A DNA stretch of 5,610 bases from JAJTHJ01 sp046316025. Lineage in GTDB: Bacteria; Pseudomonadota; Gammaproteobacteria; Burkholderiales; Burkholderiaceae_F. This document shows, piece after piece, positions 1-5,610 of this stretch. Location of the stretch: positions 1 through 5,610 of the forward strand of contig JBKCXU010000044.1 in NCBI GenBank assembly GCA_046316025.1, read 5' to 3'. Within the stretch, counting starts at the first letter, position 1, and each line of letters begins with the position of its first letter. Below the pieces are notes generated by a model. The model ran no database searches. It was not told the origin of the DNA and saw only the letters and a program-made list of their open reading frames with translations. A program made the position numbers and the translations under genes.

Positions 1-41
1 GCCCACCAAGACTCCACCGCCGCGGATAGCCCCCGCTTCCC

Positions 42-123
42 CCCCCACCCCGACCCACCCCCGCAGGCGGGGGAGGGAGAAAAACACCCTCCCCTGCGAA
101 GCGGGGGAGGGCTGGGGTGGGGG
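42..123. repeat. Long imperfect G/C-rich inverted repeat (two nested hairpins)
   Basis: Outer arms 42-64 and 101-123 are reverse complements at 20 of 23 positions. Inner arms 67-77 and 87-97 match at 10 of 11, around an A-rich centre (78-86). Either one long cruciform or two adjacent hairpins (54-77 and 87-111) could form. From general memory, similar C-rich/G-rich palindromes recur between genes in Burkholderiales and Xanthomonadales genomes; copy number in this genome cannot be judged from one window. It contains the terminator described separately. Bases 1-41 to its left hold nothing I recognise beyond more C-runs. Confidence 0.7.
79..111 (-). terminator. Probable rho-independent terminator of the aapJ-like gene
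   Basis: Read on the minus strand, CCCTCCCCCGC (111-101), a TTC loop (100-98) and GCAGGGGAGGG (97-87) form an 11-position G/C-rich stem with one C-A mismatch. It is followed by TG and a run of five T (84-80). It begins 27 bases after the TAA stop. The stem plus T-run is the standard layout. The structure works only for minus-strand transcription, because nothing T-rich follows it on the plus strand. Confidence 0.75.
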
Positions 124-138
124 CGCCGGGTCTACCGC

Positions 139-1176
139 TTAACGTACAGGCGGCGCATACATGATGCCGCCCTTGCTCCACAGGTTGTTCACGCCGCGCG
201 GCAGGCCCAGCGCCGACTTCGGGCCGACGTTGCGCTCGAAGATCTCACCGTAGTTGCCGGTGGTCTTGATCGCATTGACCATCCAGTCCTTGTCCAGACC
301 CAGCAGCTTGCCCGTGTCTTCGCTGGTGCCCAAAATGCGCATCACCACCGGGTCCTGGCTCTTGGCCTTCTCGGCCAGCACGTTGGCCTGGGTGATGCCG
401 TACTCCTCAGCCTCGATCAGGCCGAAGACCACCCACTTGACGATGGTGAACCACTCGTCGTCGCCGCGGCGCACGGACGGGCCCAGCGGCTCCTTGGAGA
501 TCAGCTCGGGCAGGATGATATGGTCGGCCGGATTCTTGGCTTCCTTGTTGCGAACCGAGGCCAGGCCCGAGGCGTCGGTCGTGTAGGCCTGGCAGCGTCC
601 GGCGAAGTAGGCGCCGGTGGCGGCCTCGACCTTCTCGAACACCACCGGCTTGATGCCCAGGTTGTTGGCGCGCGAGAAGTCGGTCAGATTCTTCTCCGTC
701 GTGGTGCCCGACTGCACGCAGACGGTGGCGCCCTTCAGTTGCTTCGCACTCTTGACCTTGCCCTTGGACGGCACCATGAAGCCCTGGCCGTCGTAGTAGG
801 TGACGCCGGTGAAGAACATGCCGAGCGAGGCATCGCGCGTCAGCGTCCAGGTGGTGTTGCGCGACAGGACGTCGATCTCACCGGACTGCAACGCGGCGAA
901 GCGCTGCTGGGCATTGAGCGGCACCCACTTGACCTTGTTGCCGTCGCCCAGCACCGCCGCGGCGATGGCGCGGCAGATGTCCACGTCCAGGCCCGACCAG
1001 TTGCCGTTGGAGTCGGCCTGCGAGAAACCGGCCAGACCGGTATTGACGCCGCAGACCACTTGCCCGCGCGCCTTGATCGCGTCGAGCGTCTTGCCGGCAA
1101 AGGCCGGGGCAGAAACGGCGAGCGCCGCGGAGGCCAGCAGGCCACCGAGCACCGCCTTGCGTGCTTTGAAGTTCAT
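139..1176 (-). CDS. aapJ: General amino-acid ABC transporter binding protein, AapJ-like
   Basis: Periplasmic binding protein of the AapJ/BztA type, which in known systems serves the broad-specificity AapJQMP or BztABCD importers. From the ATG at 1176 it has 345 residues, near the usual length of about 340. A Sec signal peptide is evident: MNFKARK, hydrophobic core, then APAFA-GK with cleavage after residue 27. Family landmarks in order are VVCGVNTGLAGFSQAD (40-55), GLDVDICRAIAAAV (62-75), RFAALQSGEIDVLSRNTTWT (92-111), GVTYYDGQGFMV (124-135), VCVQSGTTTE (152-161), GRCQAYTTDASGLASVR (193-209) and the C-terminal NNLWSKGGIMYAPPVR. Four cysteines (C42, C68, C153, C195) lie in conserved segments and could form disulfides; that is inference. 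The TAA stop at 141-139 is followed by a hairpin with a T-run. No AapQ, AapM or AapP permease or ATPase gene is in the window, so it is either an orphan here or its partners lie elsewhere. Confidence 0.93.
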   Translation of the reverse strand: MNFKARKAVLGGLLASAALAVSAPAFAGKTLDAIKARGQVVCGVNTGLAGFSQADSNGNWSGLDVDICRAIAAAVLGDGNKVKWVPLNAQQRFAALQSGEIDVLSRNTTWTLTRDASLGMFFTGVTYYDGQGFMVPSKGKVKSAKQLKGATVCVQSGTTTEKNLTDFSRANNLGIKPVVFEKVEAATGAYFAGRCQAYTTDASGLASVRNKEAKNPADHIILPELISKEPLGPSVRRGDDEWFTIVKWVVFGLIEAEEYGITQANVLAEKAKSQDPVVMRILGTSEDTGKLLGLDKDWMVNAIKTTGNYGEIFERNVGPKSALGLPRGVNNLWSKGGIMYAPPVR

Positions 1177-1184
1177 CGAAATTG

Positions 1185-1190
1185 CTCCTT
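1185..1190 (-). promoter_or_regulatory. Ribosome binding site of the aapJ-like gene
   Basis: A perfect AAGGAG lies 8 bases upstream of the ATG at 1176-1174. It is the strongest SD sequence in the window. It fixes the start at the MNFK methionine rather than at an in-frame codon 27 residues earlier, and agrees with the signal peptide that begins there. Confidence 0.88.
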
Positions 1191-1269
1191 GGAAGAAATC
1201 GTCCGCCGATCCGGCGTGTCGAAGCGGCCGCAAACCAGCCGGCGGGCACTGTAACACCGGCCAAGAGCA

Positions 1270-1285
1270 AGCAGCAATCGGGCCA
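1270..1285 (-). promoter_or_regulatory. Candidate sigma-54 (-24/-12) promoter for the aapJ-like gene
   Basis: On the minus strand the bases read TGGCCCG-ATTG-CTGCT. The sigma-54 consensus is TGGCACG-N4-TTGCW. The invariant GG (1284-1283) and GC (1272-1271) are present with the required 10 bases between them; two of the 12 specified consensus positions differ. Initiation about 12 bases past the GC would fall near 1259, giving a leader of roughly 80 bases before the ATG at 1176. Sigma-54 control of amino-acid uptake genes is common in proteobacteria. No convincing paired activator site was found upstream; only one TGCACCA half-site (1364-1370, plus strand) resembles an NtrC half-site, and its partner half is absent. 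Confidence 0.4.
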
Positions 1286-1305
1286 GGGGCGGGATTGCCC
1301 CGGGG

Positions 1306-2562
1306 TCAGCGCCGCCACGCAAAGGGGGCGGCCACGCGGGGCGCCAGCCCCGCGAGCAGCTGTTGCACCAGCCGCGCACTGCCAAGCGCCAAGGTGAGGC
1401 CAAGCGCACCATGGCCGACATTGAGGTACGCGTTGGCGGCCCCGGCGGCGCCGACGATCGGCATCGACGTGGGCGTGGCCGGCCGCAGCCCGGCCCATGG
1501 GCGCAGATCGGCGTTCAGGTCGCCCGCGCCAGGGAAAGTCTCGGCGACTGCGTCGGTCAACTGGCGGATGCGCCGCGCATCGATGCGCAGATCGTGGCCG
1601 ACGAGTTCCGCCATGCCCGCCACCCGCAGCGTGCCGGCCAGCGGCGCGTAGACGATCTTGCGCCGCAGGTCGGTCACGCTGACGCGCGGCGCGCGCGCCG
1701 GGTCGGCTACCGGCACGGTGATGCTGTATCCCTTCAGCGGATAGACCGGCAGCCGCAGGCCAAGTGCGCGGCCGAGCCGGGCGGCAGCGGCACCGTTGGC
1801 GAGCACGACGGCGTCGGTCTCGACCTCGCCGGTCGCCGTCTTCACCGCAACGATCCGCTCGCCGCGGCGCACGAAGCCGGTCGCCGCGCAGCGCCAGCGC
1901 AGTTCGGCACCGTAGCGGGCGGCGCGCTCGGCCAGTTCGCCGGCCAGCCGCAGCGGATCGGCCACCTCCTCGCCCGGCGTCCACACACCGCCGGCGATGT
2001 GCTCGGCGTAGGCGGCCAGCGCCGGCTCGCGTTCGAGACACTGCGCGTGCGTCAGAACCTGCTGCGTGCAGCCCAGGGCGAGTTGCAGCTCGACCTGCCG
2101 CCGAGCGCCGGCCAGGCCAGCGGCGCTGTCGTAGACGACGAGCTTGCCGGGCTGCGCGTGGTCGAAGCGCAGGCCGTCCGCCGCAACGGCGGCGTGCAGC
2201 TCGCTGCGGCTCAGCTCCGCCAGCGCCAGCAGCGCGGCGGTCGCCCGCTGCGCCTGCGCCGCCGTGCACGCGCGCAAGAAGCGCAAACCCCAACGCAGTT
2301 GCTCCGGCTCGCCGGTCAGGCGGAAGCGCAGCGGCGAGCCGCGGTCCAGCAACAGTGCCGGCATCTTGCGCAGCGTGGCCGGCGTGGCCAGCGGCTCGAC
2401 GTAGCTGTACGACAGCTGCGCGCCGTTGGCCATCGTCGCGCCCAGGCCCGGCCCGGCGGCGGCGTCCAGCAGCGTCACGCGATGGCCGGCTTTGGCGAGC
2501 AGGTGGGCCGTGGCGCAGCCGACGATGCCGGCGCCGATCACGCAGACGCGTGGGACGGGCAC
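1306..2562 (-). CDS. FAD-dependent D-amino-acid dehydrogenase-like oxidoreductase (DadA/DAO family)
   Basis: Likely oxidises a D-amino acid to the 2-oxo acid and ammonia, passing electrons through FAD to the respiratory chain, as DadA does. A start at the GTG 2562-2560 gives 418 residues (E. coli DadA about 432). It is chosen because a GGGGGTG SD-like run lies 8 bases upstream and the Rossmann FAD motif begins almost at once: VCVIGAGIVG (6-15), with acidic D33 after the second strand to bind the FAD ribose. DadA-like signatures follow: YPLKGYSITVPV (274-285), RVAGMAELVG (313-322), GLRPATPTSMPIVG (358-371) and YLNVGHGALGLTLALGSARL (379-398). No signal peptide or membrane helix is seen, consistent with a cytoplasmic, membrane-associated enzyme. 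It lies 47 bases after the binding protein and probably shares its mRNA. Other DAO-family enzymes (D-hydroxyproline dehydrogenase, other D-amino-acid dehydrogenases) remain possible, so no gene symbol is given. Confidence 0.85.
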   Translation of the reverse strand: MPVPRVCVIGAGIVGCATAHLLAKAGHRVTLLDAAAGPGLGATMANGAQLSYSYVEPLATPATLRKMPALLLDRGSPLRFRLTGEPEQLRWGLRFLRACTAAQAQRATAALLALAELSRSELHAAVAADGLRFDHAQPGKLVVYDSAAGLAGARRQVELQLALGCTQQVLTHAQCLEREPALAAYAEHIAGGVWTPGEEVADPLRLAGELAERAARYGAELRWRCAATGFVRRGERIVAVKTATGEVETDAVVLANGAAAARLGRALGLRLPVYPLKGYSITVPVADPARAPRVSVTDLRRKIVYAPLAGTLRVAGMAELVGHDLRIDARRIRQLTDAVAETFPGAGDLNADLRPWAGLRPATPTSMPIVGAAGAANAYLNVGHGALGLTLALGSARLVQQLLAGLAPRVAAPFAWRR

Positions 2563-2609
2563 GACCGCGACACCCCCGGAAACGCGCAACGGCGGCGACG
2601 ATGCGGCGT

Positions 2610-3545
2610 TCAACCGCCCAGCGCGTCGCCGACCTTTTCGGACGGAAAGCGGAACTGCTCGCGCAACAGCGGGCTCGGCGGCACGCCGAGCGTGATGCCC
2701 TTGGGCGGGATCGGCTGCTCGAACCAACGCCGGTAGAGCGTCAATGCCTCACCGTCGATCATCAATTGCGACAGGGTCACGTCCACCAGCCGCTTGAACT
2801 CCGGATCGTCCCGCCGCAGCATGATCGCCAGCGGCTCGACCGTGGTGAATTCGCCGACGACGGTAAAGGCCTTCGGGTCGGCCGCGGTGGCCCGCAGGCC
2901 GTAGAGCACAATGTCGTCCATCAGGAACCCGGCGGCTTTGCCCTCGGCCAGCAGCGCAAAGGCCTCGGCCGAGTCCTTCGCTTCGAGCAGACGCACCTGC
3001 AGCAAGCCGCGCTCGACCTGCTGCTTGATGAAGGCGGCGTGCGTCGAGCCCGACGTGGTCGTGACAATGCGGTTGCCCAGATCGGCCAGCCGCTGGATGC
3101 CGGAGTCGCTCTTGACCAGCAACCGGCCGCCGGCAAAGTAGTGGGTGACGGTGAACGCCACCTGCGCGCGGCGCGCCGCCGTGTTGGTGGTGTTGCCGCA
3201 TTCGAGATCGGCGCGACCTTCGACGATCGACGGAATACGCTGCGCCGCCGGCACCGGCAGATACTCGACGCGCAGCGCCGGCGCCTTGAGGGCGCGCCGC
3301 ACCGCGTCGACCACGCGCAGGCACAGATCGAGCGAATAGCCGATCGGCCGCTTGTCCTGGTCGACGTAGGAAAACGGCACCGACGCCTCGCGGTGCGCCA
3401 GCACGATGCTGCCGCGGGTGCCGATTTTTTCCAGCGTCGGCGGTTGCTTGGACACCACCGGCGGCGCGGGTTGCGCCAGCGCCACTGCCGGCGCAACACC
3501 GAGCACCCACGCCCAGCCAAGAACCTTTCGATATGCCAACTTCAT
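2610..3545 (-). CDS. Periplasmic amino-acid binding protein, GltI family
   Basis: Solute-binding protein (SBP family 3) expected to capture an amino acid in the periplasm and deliver it to GltJKL. From the ATG at 3545 it has 311 residues. That start is chosen because AGGTG lies 5 bases upstream and it gives a clean Sec signal peptide: MKLAYRK, a hydrophobic core, then ALA-QP with cleavage after residue 24. Aligned by eye with E. coli GltI recalled from memory, conserved landmarks are HREASVPFSY (51-60), QRIPSIVEG (102-110), ECGNTTN (115-121), TSGSTH (164-169), FLMDD (207-211), MLRRDDPEFKRL (242-253) and WFEQPIPPK (274-282). Several ligand-pocket positions differ (A100, N118, S192), so it may not bind glutamate or aspartate. 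It follows gltL by 30 bases and precedes the flavin oxidoreductase by 47. Family is certain; substrate is not, hence no symbol. Confidence 0.92.
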   Translation of the reverse strand: MKLAYRKVLGWAWVLGVAPAVALAQPAPPVVSKQPPTLEKIGTRGSIVLAHREASVPFSYVDQDKRPIGYSLDLCLRVVDAVRRALKAPALRVEYLPVPAAQRIPSIVEGRADLECGNTTNTAARRAQVAFTVTHYFAGGRLLVKSDSGIQRLADLGNRIVTTTSGSTHAAFIKQQVERGLLQVRLLEAKDSAEAFALLAEGKAAGFLMDDIVLYGLRATAADPKAFTVVGEFTTVEPLAIMLRRDDPEFKRLVDVTLSQLMIDGEALTLYRRWFEQPIPPKGITLGVPPSPLLREQFRFPSEKVGDALGG

Positions 3546-3575
3546 CGCTGCACCTGCTTGCCAACGCATCCGAAA

Positions 3576-4310
3576 TCAATGCGAAAGGATCTTCGACAAA
3601 AACTGCTGCGCCCGCTCCGAGCGCGGCTGGCCGAAGAAGTCGTCCTTGGCGGCGTCTTCGACGATCTCGCCGCCATCCATGAAGATTACGCGGTTCGCCA
3701 CCTTGCGCGCAAAGCCCATCTCGTGCGTGACGACCATCATCGTCATGCCCTCGCGCGCGAGGCCCACCATCACGTCGAGCACCTCGTTGATCATCTCCGG
3801 GTCGAGCGCCGAGGTCGGCTCGTCGAACAGCATGCAGATCGGGTCCATCGACAGCGCGCGCGCGATCGCCACCCGCTGCTGCTGGCCGCCCGACAACTGG
3901 CCGGGGTACTTGTCCTTGTGCGCCGACAGGCCCACGCGTTCGAGCAACTGGCGGCCGCGCGCGGTGGCCTCGTCCTTGCTGCGGCCGAGCACCTTGATCT
4001 GCGCGAGGTTCAGGTTCTCGGTGATCGTCAGGTGCGGAAACAGCTCGAAGTGCTGGAACACCATGCCCACGTGCGCGCGCAGCTTGGGCAGGTCCGTGCC
4101 TTTCGCGCCCACCGACACGCCGTTGACGGTGATCTCGCCGCTTTGGAAAGGCTCCAGCGCGTTGACGCACTTGATCAGCGTGGACTTGCCCGACCCCGAC
4201 GGCCCGCAGACCACCACCACCTCGCCCTTGTCGACCTGCGTGGAGCAGTGCTTCAACACGTTGAAGCTGCCGTACCACTTGTCGACGTTGCGGATTTCGA
4301 TCATTGGCAT
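3576..4310 (-). CDS. gltL: Amino-acid ABC transporter ATP-binding protein, GltL-like
   Basis: Cytoplasmic ATPase that dimerises and drives import through GltJ/GltK. It has 244 residues and all nucleotide-binding elements are intact: Walker A GPSGSGKST (36-44), Q-loop glutamine in VFQHFELFPH (about residue 86), ABC signature LSGGQ (139-143), Walker B with catalytic glutamate LFDEP (161-165, E164), D-loop SALD (167-170) and switch histidine H196 in VTHEMGF. The run DEPTSALDPEMINEVLDVMV is near-identical to E. coli GltL as recalled, so family placement is very firm. There are two possible ATGs, at 4310 and 4304. The first is preferred because GAGGG sits 8 bases upstream of it; this SD includes part of the TGA stop of gltK (TGAGGG), which implies coupling. 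The next gene begins 30 bases after the stop. Paralogous polar amino-acid ATPases (GlnQ, HisP, AapP) are the alternatives, but the detailed match favours GltL. Confidence 0.96.
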   Translation of the reverse strand: MPMIEIRNVDKWYGSFNVLKHCSTQVDKGEVVVVCGPSGSGKSTLIKCVNALEPFQSGEITVNGVSVGAKGTDLPKLRAHVGMVFQHFELFPHLTITENLNLAQIKVLGRSKDEATARGRQLLERVGLSAHKDKYPGQLSGGQQQRVAIARALSMDPICMLFDEPTSALDPEMINEVLDVMVGLAREGMTMMVVTHEMGFARKVANRVIFMDGGEIVEDAAKDDFFGQPRSERAQQFLSKILSH

Positions 4311-4321
4311 TTTGGTAACCC

Positions 4322-5014
4322 TCAGCGGACGACGGCCAGCCGCGTTTGCAGCCGCTTGACCAGCAGCGACAGCGCCAAGCAGATCGCGAAGTACACGACC
4401 GCGACGAAGAGATACATCTCGACCAGCCGCCCGTCGCGCTGGGCGATCTTGCTCGCCAGCGTGACGAAGTCCGGCAGCGAGATGATGTAGACCAGCGACA
4501 CGTCCTGGAACAGGATGATCGTCTGCGTCAGCAGCACCGGCAGCATGTTGCGGAAGGCCTGGGGCAGCACGATATGTCCCATCACCCGCCAGTAATTGAG
4601 ACCCAGCGCATAGCCCGCATTGACCTGCCCGCGCGGAATGCTCTGGATGCCGGCGCGCATGATCTCGCAGTAGTAGCAGGCCTCGAACAGGATGAAGGTG
4701 ACCAGCGCCGAGGTGAACGCGCCGACCTTGATCGGCGTGGGCGAGCCGATGATCCAGGCGCCGATGTATGGCACCAGGAAGAAGAACCAGAAGATCACCA
4801 GCACCAGCGGGATCGAGCGCAGCAAGTTGACGTAGCCGCCCGCCAGCCAGGCCAGCGGCTTGACCGACGACAGCCGCATCATGGCGAGCGCCGTGCCGAG
4901 CACGATGCCGCCCACCATCGACAGCAGCGTCACCTCGACCGTGAACGCCAGCCCCTTGAAGATCAGGATCTGCCAGGTGCGGGCAATGACGTCGAAGTCG
5001 AAGTTGTCGAGCAT
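4322..5014 (-). CDS. gltK: Glutamate/aspartate ABC transporter permease, GltK-like
   Basis: Second integral-membrane subunit of the same importer, 230 residues, close to the E. coli GltK length. Predicted membrane helices lie around residues 18-46, 60-84, 98-116 and 198-220, with a further hydrophobic stretch after the EAA loop. The EAA loop, which docks on the ATPase, is at about 132-151 and ends in HIVLP. Family signatures include YVNLLRSIPLVLV (61-73), EIMRAGIQSIPRGQ (117-130) and LLTQTIILFQDVSLVYIISL (161-180), all closely matching E. coli GltK as recalled. The ATG start at 5014-5012 follows a modest SD-like AGGGCG that overlaps the TAG stop of gltJ (TAGGGCG), suggesting translational coupling. 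It lies 9 bases after gltJ and 11 before gltL. Nothing appears broken. The substrate is inferred from family membership. Confidence 0.95.
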   Translation of the reverse strand: MLDNFDFDVIARTWQILIFKGLAFTVEVTLLSMVGGIVLGTALAMMRLSSVKPLAWLAGGYVNLLRSIPLVLVIFWFFFLVPYIGAWIIGSPTPIKVGAFTSALVTFILFEACYYCEIMRAGIQSIPRGQVNAGYALGLNYWRVMGHIVLPQAFRNMLPVLLTQTIILFQDVSLVYIISLPDFVTLASKIAQRDGRLVEMYLFVAVVYFAICLALSLLVKRLQTRLAVVR

Positions 5015-5023
5015 CGCCGCGCC

Positions 5024-5610
5024 CTATTTGCCGCCGCCGATATAGCCCGGCACTGCGACCGACTTCTCCAGCCGGCGCATGGCGAACACGACGATCACGT
5101 TGACCGCCAGATACAGCAGTGTGGCCGCGGTAAACGCCTCGAACACCTGGAAGCTGAACTCCTGCATCGCGCGGGCGCGGGCGGTCAGTTCCATTAAGCC
5201 GATGGTCAGCGCCACCGCGGTGTTTTTCAGGATGTTGAGGAACTCCGAAGTCAGCGGCGGCAGGATGATCCGGCCCGCCATCGGCAGCAGCACGTAGCGG
5301 TAGGTTTGCGGCAGCGTCAGCCCGAGCGCGGTGGCCGCCATGCTCTGTCCGCGCGGCAGCGCCTGGATGCCGGCCTTGACCTGCTCGGCCACGCGCGCCG
5401 ACGTAAAGAACGCCAGCGCCACGACCGATGTCCAGAACGCGGAGTTGGGCAGTTGCTTGACCCAGTCGCCGGCCGCCTTGGGCAGCAACTCTGGCATCAC
5501 GAAATACCAGAGGAACAACTGCACCAGCAGCGGAACGTTGCGGAACAGTTCCACGTAGGCGTTGCCGAGCCGCACCGCCCAGTTGAGCGGCGTGGTGCGC
5601 AGCGTGCCGG
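5024..5610 (-). CDS. gltJ: Glutamate/aspartate ABC transporter permease, GltJ-like (5' end outside window)
   Basis: Inner-membrane permease of a polar amino-acid ABC importer (HisM/GltJ family). It would pair with the downstream GltK-like permease to form the channel. The reading frame is open to the right edge; 194 residues are visible, starting GTLRTTPLNWA, and roughly the first 50 residues of a family member of about 246 are missing. A GTG at 5575-5573 is not the start, because homology to E. coli GltJ (recalled from memory) runs through it: LRT followed by YVELFRNVPL. Other matches are the PELLPK segment, the RVAEQVKAGIQALPRGQ stretch, and the EAA cytoplasmic loop that contacts the ATPase, about visible residues 90-109, ending YRYVLLP. 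A hydrophobic helix near the C-terminus (TLLYLAVNVIVVFAM) is followed by a basic tail. The TAG stop at 5026-5024 lies 9 bases before gltK, so the two are almost certainly co-transcribed. Family assignment is secure; glutamate/aspartate specificity is inferred. Confidence 0.93.
   Translation of the reverse strand, partial: GTLRTTPLNWAVRLGNAYVELFRNVPLLVQLFLWYFVMPELLPKAAGDWVKQLPNSAFWTSVVALAFFTSARVAEQVKAGIQALPRGQSMAATALGLTLPQTYRYVLLPMAGRIILPPLTSEFLNILKNTAVALTIGLMELTARARAMQEFSFQVFEAFTAATLLYLAVNVIVVFAMRRLEKSVAVPGYIGGGK

Larger units (their letters stand above)
1177..1305 (-). other. Intergenic gap between the oxidoreductase and aapJ-like genes
   Basis: These 129 bases hold no coding frame that I can support. 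Besides the candidate sigma-54 element they contain a 6-base inverted repeat, GCAATC (1298-1293) and GATTGC (1279-1274), separated by 13 bases. It has no following T-run, so it is a poor terminator candidate. The gap ends in a strong ribosome binding site. Its size contrasts with the 9-47 base gaps further upstream and suggests that the aapJ-like gene can be transcribed separately. Read-through from the upstream operon cannot be excluded. Confidence 0.5.

Noticed and set aside
1..138. CRISPR array, tRNA or mobile-element end at the left edge
   Set aside because: The repeats are a single G/C-rich palindrome without regular spacers. No cloverleaf or transposase sequence is visible, and no target-site duplication could be identified.
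1177..1257. Upstream extension of the aapJ-like gene by 27 residues
   Set aside because: It would put the perfect AAGGAG inside the coding region and bury the signal peptide behind a non-homologous leader.
1251..1277. Possible sigma-70 promoter TTGCTG ... TGTTAC (minus strand)
   Set aside because: The spacing is only 15 bases and the -10 matches at 3 of 6 positions; the overlapping sigma-54 element is the better fit.
1274..1298. Hairpin after the dehydrogenase stop as a terminator
   Set aside because: It has only 6 base pairs, a 13-base loop and no T-run, and its right arm overlaps the candidate promoter.
2563..2727. Upstream in-frame start adding 55 residues to the dehydrogenase
   Set aside because: The extension would overlap the end of the binding-protein gene and is arginine-rich with no homology. 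The FAD motif begins properly from the GTG at 2562, which has an SD-like sequence.
1363..2736. Plus-strand open frame of 457 codons opposite the dehydrogenase
   Set aside because: Same shadow effect: no recognisable domain, biased composition, and the minus strand encodes a clear FAD enzyme.
3546..3569. Earlier ATG for the GltI-family gene, adding MRWQAGAA
   Set aside because: It has no SD sequence, whereas the ATG at 3545 has AGGTG at good spacing and starts a clean signal peptide.
1764..4490. Very long open frame on the plus strand (908 codons) across several genes
   Set aside because: It lies antisense to the dehydrogenase, binding protein, gltL and part of gltK, all of which have strong family matches. 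Its translation is arginine/alanine/histidine-rich low-complexity text typical of antisense frames in high-GC DNA.

Overview
The window is a high-GC stretch (estimated by eye at about two-thirds G+C) in which every gene reads on the minus strand, right to left. Protein content (Glt-type glutamate/aspartate ABC transporter, AapJ-type binding protein, DadA-type flavoenzyme), codon use and a G/C-rich hairpin repeat together suggest a Gram-negative proteobacterium, most likely a betaproteobacterium of the Burkholderiales. That placement is inference from style, not from a marker gene.

Layout in transcription order: a permease cut by the right edge (gltJ-like, 5610-5024), a second permease (gltK-like, 5014-4322), the ATPase (gltL-like, 4310-3576), a periplasmic substrate-binding protein of the GltI family (3545-2610), an FAD-dependent D-amino-acid dehydrogenase-like oxidoreductase (2562-1306), then a 129-base gap and an AapJ-like amino-acid binding protein (1176-139). 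The last 138 bases (138-1) hold no gene but contain a long imperfect inverted repeat that includes a probable intrinsic terminator for the aapJ-like gene. The first five genes are 9, 11, 30 and 47 bases apart and look like one operon. The aapJ-like gene has its own strong ribosome binding site and a candidate sigma-54 promoter in the gap, so it may be a separate unit.

Working model: GltJ and GltK form the inner-membrane channel, GltL powers it, and the GltI-family protein captures an amino acid in the periplasm. The dehydrogenase would oxidise a D-amino acid to the 2-oxo acid and feed electrons to the respiratory chain. The usual E. coli order is gltI-J-K-L; here a GltI-family gene sits after gltL and next to the dehydrogenase, and three pocket positions differ from E. 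coli GltI. It may therefore be a second binding protein with altered specificity. The AapJ-like protein has no AapQ, AapM or AapP partner in the window.

No previously undescribed system was found. This is amino-acid uptake and catabolism with a few points worth checking: the sigma-54 element, the altered binding pocket, the orphan AapJ, and the repeat with its terminator and G-quadruplex potential.
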